Source: Hormiphora californensis (Eukaryota > Ctenophora > Tentaculata > Cydippida > Pleurobrachiidae). From it: a DNA stretch of 64,000 nucleotides. Below, piece after piece: positions 1 through 10,314 of this stretch (its first letter is position 1; every line of letters begins with the position of its first letter). The notes under the pieces are model-generated. The model saw only the letters and a program-made list of their open reading frames with translations. It did no database searches and was not told where the DNA came from. A program made the translations under genes and the position numbers. The stretch covers positions 4,576,996 through 4,640,995 of the forward strand of contig CM035357.1 of the NCBI GenBank assembly GCA_020137815.1, written 5' to 3'.

Positions 1-541
1 CCAAGAACCAAGTTTTCGTGTATATCCGATTTATGGTTAGAATTGGGCAAATTGTTGAAATCTGCCAACTAGGAGAACCGTACCTTGATTTTTTCCTTTT
101 TTATATTTTGGCATTTTTGATAAACTTCTGATTGAAATGGCCAGTCGGGACCATGCTTAAGTTGTTTATGGGATAATTTTCGACTAAAATCCAAGATTTC
201 ATACCAATCCAATAACAGATCGTTGATTTATAGAAAATTTAGGTAGGCAAAACGGTCAAAATAAGCAAAAAAAGTTGACATTTTGACCGTTTTGCCTACC
301 TAAATTTTCTATAAATCAACGATCTGTTATTGGATTGGTATGAAATCTTGGATTTTAGTCGAAAATTATCCCATAAACAACTTAAGCATGGTCCCGACTG
401 GCCATTTCAATCAGAAGTTTATCAAAAATGCCAAAATATAAAAAAGGAAAAAATCAAGGTACGGTTCTCCTAGTTGGCAGATTTCAACAATTTGCCCAAT
501 TCTAACCATAAATCGGATATACACGAAAACTTGGTTCTTGG
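1..541. repeat. Foldback (long inverted-repeat) element, cut by window start
   Basis: Arms 1-262 and 280-541 are nearly perfect reverse complements around a 17-nt spacer. The arm is symmetrical about base 271, and the first base of the window pairs with base 541, so the element probably continues to the left. No open frame inside it resembles a protein. It behaves like a non-autonomous foldback or MITE; the family is not recognised. Confidence 0.9.
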
Positions 542-1188
542 TAGAAAAATGACCATTTTAACGATTGGCACTAGTTTCAAATTCCTATCTCAACGTTTTC
601 AATGGTTTAGGGGCCAAAAACCTCCAAAAAATGGTAAAAAATCAACTTTTGACCATTTTACAGTCATTTTAGAGATTCGACTTCAACGGCAATCGATTCT
701 ACGTGCAAAAATAGGTGGGGGTGACATATTTCGTGTGCTAAGTCATTATGGATTTTTCGGGACCACGTTTAATATAGCCAATTTTGACCCAAATCAAATA
801 AAAGTAAAAAAAAAGATTTTAGGCAATGGAATGTTTTTTCCCGCACCGTAGCGCCATTCTGTAGACCCTCAGCTACCACGTACAAGTGGTGGTTTCCCGT
901 AGCATGCTAGGTCGTGTTAAAGTTTCACCAGGCACGCCGTGCGCTACTTCTAGTCTGCCCAATTAGTAATTGGGGGCCTTGGGGCCTAATTAGTTATCTG
1001 GTATACATTCTGGGTCGTAATTTGGTTGCCAAGGCTCTTTAGACAGTTCCAGCAGACAACCAGACTAGCTTTTCTGTTCTGGTTAATGCTGACAATTGAC
1101 ATCTCACTAGGTTGAAGAGAGAATTTTGCTAGTGGCCCCCTGGCCTGCTGGACAAATGAAGAAATGCAATTTTCGTGTTTCTTTTTGG
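542..1188. other. Non-coding spacer
   Basis: The spacer lies between the foldback and the hAT-like element. An open frame that begins inside the foldback and runs to about 851 is AT-rich and shows no domain. I see no gene here. The last eight bases (1181-1188, CTTTTTGG) are the target duplication of the next element. Confidence 0.5.
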
Positions 1189-2125
1189 CAGGGGTGGATC
1201 TACCGGGGTGCCCACCCCCTCACTTCCCTGAAAACGGCCTTAGGGGGGGTCCACACCCCCCCCCCACTTTGTTAGCAAAAAGTGTCTGAAAAGCATAGTT
1301 TTAAGGTTCAAAACTCCCAAAATTTTCTCGAGAAGTTCATTTTGTTATTTTATTTCCCTGCCCGGGTGGATGCCGAAGGCATCCACCCGGATGCCTTTTT
1401 ACTTTGTAAAAAGGCATAGCAGGGTTAGAATTCGAAAACGACATTTTGGTATACTAACTAATCGGTAGAGGGACATTTTTTGGTCACACTTTCGTTGCGA
1501 GGGGCAACCGTGCGGCGCGCGCGATTTGAAGTTTGCGGAGTAACATGCGCGCCCACAAACTATTGAAAATTTATGAGGCGTGCGCGGCTATAAACTGTAA
1601 CACGCGGCAAAATTTGTTTTATATCGGCCGCGCGTTTTTGGGGAAAATTGAGAAATTGAAAATGTTTTGCGTTTTTTTCAAAAGTTCGAAAAATACAAAT
1701 CCCCATTTTGCGGACAGCTTAATGGCGAGTTGAATGGCAAATCGAAGAGGGCAGGGAAACGTAGCATTATGGATACATAATGCAAATAATTCTTGTTTAC
1801 AATTGATTTATCAAAGTAGAAGAACAATTCAACGGTTATTCTTCAATCGATAAGTTATTCTTCTAAAGTTTGACTTTTAGATGTCTACAATTGGTTGAAA
1901 ATGCTCAAAATTGGTCAAAAAACTCAAAATTTTCCGGGGGCTCCGCCCCCTAGACCCCCGCCGGGGCTTTGCCCCTGGACCCCATTGGGGGCCTGCAGCC
2001 CCTAAACCCCCTGCCAGTGCTCCTCCGGCGCCGCTTCGCGGCACCGTCGTCGCGTTCCGTCAAAATATGAACATAGCCTTCGGCCATGCCACCCCCTCAC
2101 TTATTTGGACCTGGATCCACCCCTG
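1189..2125. mobile_element. Non-autonomous hAT-like DNA transposon (937 bp)
   Basis: The element starts CAGGGGTGGATC and ends GATCCACCCCTG, a terminal inverted repeat with the CAGGGGTG style of hAT ends. It is flanked by an exact 8-bp direct repeat CTTTTTGG at 1181-1188 and 2126-2133, the duplication size expected for hAT transposition. The interior holds a strong hairpin (around 1361-1390) with a second hairpin right after it, and a GC-rich block at about 1936-2060 made of short C/G palindromes. No transposase frame is present. Confidence 0.88.
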
Positions 2126-2133
2126 CTTTTTGG

Positions 2134-2485
2134 TAAAATTTGCAACGAACTAAATTCGCGAATTCGTACAATGTTCGCACTGGGGAAATTGTTGACCCCT
2201 TTATGAGGAAAAGATTCGATAGGAAGTCACTATCAAATCAATCCATATCGAACCCACTAGTTAACAAAATTACTGCCACTGAGCACCACCGATTCAAAAC
2301 AGGATTCATACATCAAAATTGACATTGAGTTCCATATATTTTTTCGTGAAATAACTGAAAAATGATCAATGAAAAAGCCCGATTTCTGGTCACTTCTTAA
2401 ACAAAAAATTCGGTAGTTCGGCCAAAATTTTCCACCGAACCGAACCGAACCGAACCGAATATTCGGTCGCTTATAAGTTATAATG
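2134..2485. other. Non-coding spacer with short CCGAA array
   Basis: No gene is seen. A short pentanucleotide run of ACCGA/CCGAA units lies at about 2437-2462, just ahead of the minisatellite. Confidence 0.5.
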
Positions 2486-4209
2486 TGGGGGAACACAGTA
2501 GCAATTCGCGGCAGGGCTGTATTGGGACAGGGACCTGTTTTGTAAGGTGGGGAAAGACAGTAGCAATTCGCGGCAGGCCTGTATTGAGACAAGGAACTGT
2601 TTTATAAGGTTGGGGGAAGACAGTAGCAATTCGCGGCAGGACTGTTTTGGAACAGGGAACTGTTTTATAAGGTTGGGGAACACAGTAGCAATTCGCGGCA
2701 GGGCTGTATTGGGACAGGGACCTGTTTTATAAGGTTGGGGAACACAGTAGCAATTCGCGGTAGGGCTGTATTGAGACAAGGAGCTGTTTTATAAAGTGGG
2801 GGAAATACAGTAGCAATTCGCGGTAGGGCTGTATTCGGACAGGGAACTGTTTTATAAAGTGGGGGAAGACAGTAGCAATTCGCGGCAGGCCTGTATTGAG
2901 ACAAGGAGCTGTTTTATAAGGTTGGGGAAATACAGTAGCAATTCGCGGTAGGGCTGTATTCGGACAGGGAACTGTTTTATAAAGTGGGGGAAGACAGTAG
3001 CAATTCGCGGCAGGCCTGTATTGAGACAAGGAACTGTTTTATAAGGTTGGGGAAATACAGTAGCAATTCGCGGCAGGACTGTTTTGGAACAGGGACCTGT
3101 CTTATAAAGTGGGGGAAGACAGTAGCAATTCGCGGCAGGCCTGTATTGAGACAAGGAGCTGTTTTATAAGGTTGGGGGAAGACAGTAGCAATTCGCGGCA
3201 GGCCTGTATTGAGACAAGGAGCTGTTTTATAAGGTTGGGGGAAGACAGTAGCAATTCGCGGCAGGCCTGTATTGAGACAAGGAGCTGTTTTATACGGTTG
3301 GGGGAGACAGTAGCAATTCGCGGCAGGGCTGTATTGGGACAGGGGCCTGTTTTATACGGTTGGGGGAAGACAGTAGCAATTCGCGGCAGGCCTGTATTGG
3401 CACAGGGACCTGTCTATATAAGGTGGGAAAGACAGTAGCAATTCGTGGCAGGGCTTTATTGGGACAGGGACCTGTTTTGTAAGGTGGGGGAACACAGTAG
3501 CAATTCGCGGCAGAGCTGTATTGGGACAGGGACCTGTTTTAGAAGACGGAGGAACACAGTAGCAATTCGTGGCAGAGCTGTAGTGGGACAGGGACCTGTT
3601 TTAGAAGACGGGGGAAGACAGTAGCAATTCGCGGTAGGGCTGTATTGGGACAGGGACCTGTCTTATAAGGTGGGAAATACAGTAGCAATTCGCGGTAGGG
3701 CTGTATTCGGACAGGGAACTGTTTTATAAAGTGGGGGAAAGACAGTAGCAATTCGTGGCAGGCCTGTATTGAGACAGGGACCTGTTTTGTAAGGTGGGGG
3801 AAGACAGTAGCAATTCGTGGCAGAGCTGTAGTGGGACAGGGACCTGTTTTAGAAGACGGGGGAACACAGTAGCAATTCGCGGTAGGGCTGTATTGGGACA
3901 GGGACCTGTCTTATAAGGTGGGAAATACAGTAGCAATTCGCGGTAGGGCTGTATTCGGACAGGGAACTGTTTTATAAAGTGGGGGAAAGACAGTAGCAAT
4001 TCGCGGCAGGCCTGTATTGAGACAAGGAACTGTCTTATACGGTTGGGGGAAGACAGTAGCAATTCGCGGCAGGGCTGTTTTGGAACAGGGAACTGTTTTA
4101 TAAGGTTGGGGAACACAGTAGCAATTCGCGGCAGGACTGCATTGAGACAGGGACCTGTTTTATAAATTGGGGGAAGACAGTAGCAATTTGCGGCAGGGCT
4201 GTTTTGGAA
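2486..4209. repeat. Minisatellite, about 28 copies of a ~62-bp unit
   Basis: The core AGTAGCAATTCGCGGCAG recurs about every 62-63 bases from about 2498 to 4190. I counted about 28 units. Units differ at a few sites (GAGACAAGGAACTG against GGGACAGGGACCTG; TATAAGGTTG against AGAAGACGG), and variants recur in an interspersed, higher-order way. Long frames on both strands here are artefacts of a period near a multiple of three and encode no known protein. Confidence 0.97.
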
Positions 4210-4395
4210 CATGTGACAGGGCGAGGTTGTATTTCGTATCTGTAACGCGCTTTTGACCTGAAATGGGGGTGGAAGTTGAGCGGCTCGCGATGTTAGCACT
4301 TGCCAAATGCGCGGCTTTTCTTTATTCTAGGCGTATAATACGTATTTAATAATAATACGTATTAAATAAGTATATGTATATGTAATATGTATTCT
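4210..4395. other. Non-coding spacer
   Basis: AT-rich toward its right end, with a small palindrome AATACGTATT repeated in both orientations at about 4337-4364. Nothing coding is seen. Confidence 0.4.
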
Positions 4396-5056
4396 TAGTT
4401 AGGGGTAATAACACCAAATATCGCCTTGACTGGGAAAAAATTTGTGCCAAGCTGATTTCTTCACTAACGTGTCCCAATGGGTCCCCTCTAGCCCTCCTGA
4501 GTTTTTTCAAACTCGGGATGGGGTGCAACATGTTCATTTCCGGGTGGGCGTGGTACCTGTATTTTCAGGCTGAGGCCAAAACCATAAGTACCCTTAAAAT
4601 AGGAGTAGAGATAAAATCAAGGACATTAAAATTTCCGCCGTCCTCGCATTAGTGGGGGTAGGTGCCGAAATTAATTCTCTATCTCATCTGGTTAATTAGA
4701 TAATTGGATAATTAGGTTTGCGCATAACCGTTTTTTGGCTATATGGCTATAGCCACTTAGGAATGGTTTAGAGACTTTTCACTGGCGCCATTTTGTAGAG
4801 AAGAAAAAGTTATGGGGGGTCGATGTCAGACTTTTTAGCTCTATCTCCAACCGTTTAGCCGTTATTTGACTTTAAAGTTTCCCAAAATGAGCAAAAATCG
4901 GTAAAAAGCCCGATTTTGGGCACCTTTAAAGCCAAATAACGGCTAAACGGTTGGAGATAGAGCTAAAAAGTCCGATATCGACCCCCCCCCATAACTTTTT
5001 CTTCCCTACAAAATGGCGCCAGTGAAAAGTCTCTAAACCATTCCTAAGTGGCTATA

Positions 5057-6678
5057 GGGTAAGCTGGGGTAAAATGGCCTGCGGGGTAAAGTGGCCCATG
5101 TATGGGGCAAAGTGGCCCTAGTTATTACATGTGGTCACGTGACTTTTTCTCCAGCGGAGACCTGCTCGTTCTGTTCCGAATTTTCGCTTTAAAACTGCTG
5201 TCATTTCTGTTTGGGTTGGCCGATTTTAATTTTGCAAAAACTGCCAGTTAGGCTTTATAATTCTCTAAAACGTGGTATAAAAATTTTTGATGAAATTGGC
5301 ATTTTTGTTGTCTTAATTGTCAATTTTGTGAAATCGGGGCGAATATGGCCCACTCTCCGGGGCAAAGTGGTCCGGTCTGGGGCAAAGTGGCCCACCTCTA
5401 GGACCAATGAAATGGCGCCTGCAATACCACGTGACATTGGAATGCACAAAAATGTAGTACAGTCGGACCCCGATTTAGGGACACCCACGGGGGAAAGGGT
5501 CTTGTCCACTAAATCGGGGTGTCCACTAAATCGGGGTCAGCCATATTTGGCACATAAAAACCTATTTTATGCCCAAAATGCTATATTATTAAGACTAGAG
5601 ACACCTCTAACTGTTATATGCAATATTCATGTACTGATGACATCATCATTTCTGATTAGAAATAGAAAAATATAGAATTTTTTTTCCAAAAAAATGTGAA
5701 AAATTTCCTAAGTTATACCAGCCCGTCCGATTTGTGTTTCGAATTGGTGCAGCTTACTGGATGTGCTGTCTAATTAGCGGATTCGAAACGAACCGATACG
5801 TGATACCATGCCGAATCGGGGCACCCTAAGCGGGTGAGGAAGTATCAAAATTTCAAAATAACTTTTTCTCTCAAAATTTATGGGGAGCACCGATCAAAGC
5901 ATTGACAATCGTACTGTAAAATTTTGCAAAAAAGTTTTAAATTTTTTTAAAGGTATACCAGCCACGTCCGAATCGTGTTTCGAATCGGTGCATCTTATCG
6001 CATGTCCTGCTGCAGCTAATTAGACGGTTCGGAACGAATCGAAACGTGATCCCCATCGAATCGAAATTTTAACGCTTGGTGAACTTGTGATTCAATGGCC
6101 TCATCGGGATCACGTATCGGTTCGTTCCGAACCGTCTAATTAGCAGCAGGACATGCGATAAGATTCACTGATTCGAAACACGATTCGGACGTGGCTGGTA
6201 TCTTTTTGAAAAATTTTCAAAAAAGTTTTCAAAAAAATTTCACAAAAAAAAAATTCAAAAAATTTTTGGGGGAAAAAAATCCTGTCCCTAAATCGGGGTG
6301 CCACTAAATCGGGGGCCCCTAAATCGGGGTCCGACTGTATAGACGATCAAATTAGGGGCAAAGTGGCCCATTTTCCGGTGCAGAACATGGGCCACTTTGC
6401 CCCTAGTTTGATCGTTTCGTCTAACAACACCAGGCACGTGATAAAATCGAGCAATGCTATTGGCTTGGGCCACTTTGCCCCGGTGCAAATTTTCCAAAAA
6501 ACGCCTCACCAAATTATTTGAATTGATTAAATAAAACTTGTAGATTTTAAAATTTAGCTCGGCTGAAAGGAAAAGGTTTCATTGGATAGCCTATATAATT
6601 TTTTTCTTCCTGCTGTATAAATTGCGTATTTTAGAACCTAAAACGTTAAAAATGGGCCACTTTCGCCCCAGCTTACCC
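5057..6678. mobile_element. DNA element with TA target duplication and subterminal repeats
   Basis: The ends GGGTAAGCTGGGG and CCCCAGCTTACCC are inverted repeats, and TA flanks both sides (5055-5056, 6679-6680). Near both ends the motif GGGGCAAAGTGGCCC recurs: at about 5067, 5084, 5104, 5360 and 5381 in one direction, and mainly in the opposite direction from about 6390 to 6670. This arrangement is typical of transposase-binding sites. No transposase frame is seen. The interior is occupied by a third element. Confidence 0.85.
5460..6337. mobile_element. Pogo/Tigger-like MITE (878 bp), innermost of a three-level nest
   Basis: Ends CAGTCGGACCCCGATTTA and TAAATCGGGGTCCGACTG are perfect inverted repeats flanked by TA (5458-5459, 6338-6339). 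The ends resemble pogo/Tigger-type termini. Inside, a palindrome (about 5952-6050 against 6109-6201) and an older diverged copy of the same sequence (about 5718-5830) are present. Extra copies of the terminal motif (CACTAAATCGGGG) are stacked inside each end. Confidence 0.88.
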
Positions 6679-7054
6679 TAGCCATAAAGCCAAAAAACGG
6701 TTATGCGCAAACCTAATTATCCAATTATCTAATTAACCAGATGAGATAGAGAATTAATTCCGGCACCTACCCCCACTAATGCGAGGACGGCGGACATTTT
6801 AATGTCCTTGATTTTATCTCTACCCCTATTTTAAGGGTACTTATGGTTTTGGCCTCAGGCTGAAAATACAGGTACCACGCCCACCCGGAAATGAACATGT
6901 TGCACCCCATCCCGAGTTTGAAAAAACTGAGGAGGGCTAGAGGGGACCCATTGGGACATGTTAGTGAAGAAATTAGCTTGTCACAAATTTTTTCCAGTCA
7001 CACGACTACCGCCCCTAACTATCTCGCAATAAATACACATTATATTCTGACTAG

Positions 7055-8641
7055 GTTCGTAACCTCCCTTTATCGGTTGAAGCATTACTGAAAATCCTTC
7101 TCTATGAAAAACCTCCTCTAACGATTGCCTTGTTGTTCGACCCTCCTTCCCCGGCCCCGCTGTACTGGAAAGAATGGAAACTGCAACAAATCTTGGAAAA
7201 CAACTCATTGACGTCCGATGCGATTATATCATCCCCGGGTCTTATGAAGCGCATTTTAGACCGCTGTATCACTTATGTCACTCCATCGGCATCAGAAATC
7301 AAAAAAAGACTATATGGAAAGTCTAAATTCCCAAGGAGAATTTTGGTAGACTTTACCGCAATCGACAACTTTTTCTCTACGGGACCAGATAATATTGATG
7401 GTGTGAATTTGATAGACACATCCTTACCAGGCATTGAACGTTTTTGTTGCGCAGGGAAATTAAGACGGAACCCTGGAAAAAATATGCATAGTGTACCCTT
7501 TCAGTTAATGAGTCGTTTTGGCAATAGTAACAGCGAAGTTGAACTTATTACACATCCTGTCACTGAAACTTTAGTAGATATAAAATGGCACCATTATGGC
7601 CAGCCTTACTTCTATCTGCAGCTGATTCTTTACTTAACTTTTTTTTCTTCTCTGATATCTTTTGAATATGAGCAATTGAACAGTGCCCGGTGCAATAGAA
7701 ATTATGATGAAATACACTATAACTCCAGCTGTATAAATAATGTTTCAAGCATGGATACAAGATATTTAGTACCTGGAATTATTGTGTTTCTCATGTCTTT
7801 GCTCCGCTTACTTTATGAGTTTTTCGACGCTTATATAACATTTACATACAAGTCAAAAGGATCAGGAGTGTGGCGATGTGCTAAGGAGTATTTTTTGGAT
7901 ATGGACAACCTAATTGAAATTGTTTTATACATTACCGCATTAATTTTTTCTTGCAGTATATTCAATAGTAAATTTCTTTTTTGGGATGCAGGCATTGTTA
8001 GTGTTGCAGCAGGATTTATTAATCTGATTTTGCTTCTTCGTACATTTCCTTACAAAGTCGGCTTATGTTGCATTATGTTTTTGAAAATTTGTGAGACATT
8101 TTTGATGATTTTGCCGCATTTGGGAATATTTTTTCTAAGTTTTATCCTGCTTTTCGATATGACTTCTATAAATCCTATTTTTTCAACCGGGCTGTTTAAC
8201 AAAGGGAAGCCACTATTCTGGGTGTTGACTAGAATAGTTGGTGGAATTGAGTATGGCGATTTAGAAGAATTGAGTGGTGGGCCAGTCAATGAAAGTTATG
8301 AATATGGTTCTTATATTATACTTGTGGTGTTTGTTTTTCTGATGAACTTCATACTATTCAACTTGGCTACAGGTCTTGCAATAGGCGATGTTCAAAAGGT
8401 AATGGATAATTCTGAAACAGAAATGTTGAAAGTCAAGATGGCATTGATTTCAAAAATTGAATTAGGAATGTTAGGAAAGTTAAGAAAATTCTGTACTGTT
8501 AGACAATATTATTTGTTGACTACAGAGTTCTTTAACGAAAAGTCTCTTAAAAAGATTGATGAGGCAGTGAAACGAGACAAAGAACAGAGAGAAACTGAGC
8601 TGATGGCATTGAAAGAAAATGTAAAGAGAGAGAAAAAATAA
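7055..8641 (+). CDS. TRPA-like cation channel, transmembrane half (no ankyrin repeats)
   Basis: An uninterrupted frame from 7055 (after an in-frame TAG at 7052) to a TAA at 8639-8641. No convincing ATG opens it. The TAG is part of TTCTGACTAG, which looks like a 3' splice site, so this is probably a 3' exon. Numbering from the TTG at 7130, helices S1-S6 fall near residues 160-178, 212-231, 260-277, 286-305, 322-343 and 395-419, with a pore loop at 361-379 (GGIEYGDL). The pre-S1 HPVTETLVDIKW and post-S6 GLAIGDV segments match the TRPA pattern (GLAVGDI in known members). TRPA channels carry long N-terminal ankyrin arrays; none is visible in the 7 kb of repeats upstream. The exon is full-length for the channel domain and has no stops, but may be a displaced or decayed gene end. 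An AATAAA overlaps the stop codon (8637-8642). Confidence 0.75.
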   Translation, partial: VRNLPLSVEALLKILLYEKPPLTIALLFDPPSPAPLYWKEWKLQQILENNSLTSDAIISSPGLMKRILDRCITYVTPSASEIKKRLYGKSKFPRRILVDFTAIDNFFSTGPDNIDGVNLIDTSLPGIERFCCAGKLRRNPGKNMHSVPFQLMSRFGNSNSEVELITHPVTETLVDIKWHHYGQPYFYLQLILYLTFFSSLISFEYEQLNSARCNRNYDEIHYNSSCINNVSSMDTRYLVPGIIVFLMSLLRLLYEFFDAYITFTYKSKGSGVWRCAKEYFLDMDNLIEIVLYITALIFSCSIFNSKFLFWDAGIVSVAAGFINLILLLRTFPYKVGLCCIMFLKICETFLMILPHLGIFFLSFILLFDMTSINPIFSTGLFNKGKPLFWVLTRIVGGIEYGDLEELSGGPVNESYEYGSYIILVVFVFLMNFILFNLATGLAIGDVQKVMDNSETEMLKVKMALISKIELGMLGKLRKFCTVRQYYLLTTEFFNEKSLKKIDEAVKRDKEQRETELMALKENVKREKK

Positions 8642-8679
8642 AGAATTATTAAATGAGTATCCACCAGATAACACACATA

Positions 8680-9094
8680 CAGTCGGGCCCCGATTTACCG
8701 GACCCCGATTTACCGGACCCCGATTTACCGGGCCCCGATTTACAGGGCCCCAATTTACCGGACCCCGATTTACAGGGCCCCAATTTACCGGACCCCGATT
8801 TACCGGACCCCGATTTACCGGACCCCGATTTACCGGGCCCCGATTTACCGGACCCCGATTTACCGGGCCCCGATTTACCGGACCCCGATTTACCGGGCCC
8901 CGATTTACCGGACCCCGATTTACCGGACCCCGATTTACAGGGCCCCGATTTACCGGAACTCCGATTTACCGAGGTCCGGGAGGAAAAACTTCCCCCAATA
9001 TAGAAAAGTAACGTTATTTGACCGGGCACCCCAATTTACCGGGCAAACCGTTTCCCCCAAGCGGCGAGCATCCCGGTAAATCGGGGTCCGACTG
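8680..9094. mobile_element. Pogo-like MITE whose interior is a tandem array of its own end sequence
   Basis: Starts CAGTCGGGCCCCGATTTA and ends TAAATCGGGGTCCGACTG, flanked by TA at 8678-8679 and 9095-9096. From about 8685 to 8960 the 15-mer GGACCCCGATTTACC is repeated about 18 times, with GGGCCCC and CAGGG variants. The right third keeps the normal family interior (AACGTTATTTG, CCCCCGAGCATCCC-like). Both strands stay open across the array because 15 is a multiple of three; this is not a gene. Confidence 0.93.
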
Positions 9095-9096
9095 TA

Positions 9097-9318
9097 CTGT
9101 GTCTTTTCGAGTGGAGACTGGAGTATTAGCATTTTTAATGTTTTAGTTAATCTGAACTGAATCTGATCTGTATAATCTGGACTGTTTGTAGCAAAAATAT
9201 TGTTTATTGTTTAGCTAGTACTGCAATATCAATAACTGATTAATTCCTGTGTTTCTACTGAGTGGTTCAGAAACATGGAGCCACTAGTTGAGATAACTAT
9301 AATGTGTCAATGGTAGGC
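9097..9318. other. Non-coding spacer
   Basis: AT-rich sequence between two repeats. I see nothing assignable. Confidence 0.4.
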
Positions 9319-9864
9319 TGACTCTAGTGCTACACTCTAAGTCTACAGTGGACTCTATATCTAAATTTAGATTTAGAGAAAGAGTCCAAATAAGTCTAAA
9401 CTCTAGGAGGACTCTATGTCTAAAAAGTCTACACAGGACGGACTCTTTATCTAAAAAGTCTAAAAAGAGCGGACTCTATATCTACATAAATCTACATTAG
9501 ACATAGAGTCCGCCATTCTCCGCGAACTCGAGATTTCGGCCGTCAGGCCGGAAACGAGAGTTTGTTGTACTTCTATACTAGTTTAGAAGTGTTAGGGCAA
9601 TTGTTTGGGTTCGAGGTTAGGGTTAAGTTTTGGGTTGGTTTAGGGTTTTAGACATAGAGTCCGGGTTGGGGGATTTGGCGCCAAAATGTACCAGGGGACT
9701 CTATGTCTAAAAAGTCTACACAGGGCGGACTCTATGTCTAAACAGTCTAAACAGGGGGGACCTTTTATCTAAACTTTTTTCAAAGTAAAACTGTAGTTAA
9801 AGAGTCCGCTTTTAGATATAGAGTCCGCCTCGAATCTAGATAGAGTCCGTTAGCACTAGAGTGC
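9319..9864. repeat. Interspersed element built from repeated GACTCTAT-TCTA motifs
   Basis: Edges CTCTAGTGCTA (about 9323) and TAGCACTAGAG (about 9851) are inverted repeats. Between them GGACTCTATRTCTA occurs many times in direct orientation (around 9350, 9407, 9472, 9697, 9727) and its complement TAGACATAGAGTCC also recurs (around 9500, 9650, 9810). A small GC hairpin (TTCGGCCG-CAGGCCGGA) lies near 9535. A non-autonomous DNA element is likely. Confidence 0.65.
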
Positions 9865-10042
9865 GCCCACCTGTGTGAATACAGTTCGCTCTCCGATGTA
9901 CAGTGTGCACGAAAACGAATGTCTAAACCAATTGTGTCCCATGCTTATAAATTGTGTTTGAAGCTTGCACGTGCATGCGCATTCCTAGATTATGAATTTC
10001 AAACAGAACATTGAGGGGCAGTACACAATACATAGTTTATCC

Positions 10043-10226
10043 CGGTCGCTTGTAGTCGGAAAACGGTAATGGAAAACGGAGATACGGTAAGAAGACACGC
10101 AACCGTGGTCAATCAGTGCGCTAGTACGTGCTGACAAATGCACTTTTTGCTGCGCGTTATGCAAAGTCTGCGTCTTATTACTGTAATATGTATTTCCATT
10201 ACGGTAATGCCACTACAAGCGGCAGC
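10043..10226. mobile_element. Small MITE, family GGTCGCTTGTAGT, copy 1
   Basis: Inverted ends GGTCGCTTGTAGT and CACTACAAGCGGC extend inward through AAAACGGTAATGGAAAA and its complement. A second copy with the same interior (CGTGCTG, GCACTTTTTGC) lies at 27077-27245. Confidence 0.8.
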
Positions 10227-10314
10227 GTTACCATGGTAACAGAGGGTTAGAAATGATAACATCGACAAGTTACCATGGCAACTAGCCTAATATATTCCAT
10301 CACAGATAATATAC

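Larger units (their letters stand above)
4396..7021. mobile_element. Foldback element (~1 kb) interrupted by a nested insertion
   Basis: The left arm runs from about 4396 (TTAGTTAGGGG) to about 4895. The right arm is split: about 4905-5056 pairs with the inner part of the left arm, and 6681-7021 (ending CCCCTAACTA) pairs with the outer part. Removing 5057-6680 restores one continuous palindrome of roughly 1 kb. This shows the outer foldback was there first and the inner element landed in its right arm. The right edge lies about 30 bases before the TRPA-like open frame. Confidence 0.88.

Noticed and set aside
2257-4299. Long open frames on both strands rich in NTALPRIATVFP-type repeats
   Set aside because: They are translations of the 62-bp minisatellite; frames run on both strands and match no protein.
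8649-9029. Collagen- or elastin-like repeat protein (PDLPD / SGKSG frames)
   Set aside because: Produced by the 15-bp tandem repeat inside a pogo-like MITE, open on both strands.
9895-9960. Possible further minus-strand exon of the truncated Ig-like gene ending CACACAG before GTGGGC
   Set aside because: The reading shows no match to the plus-strand exon 8 or later and its acceptor is weak.
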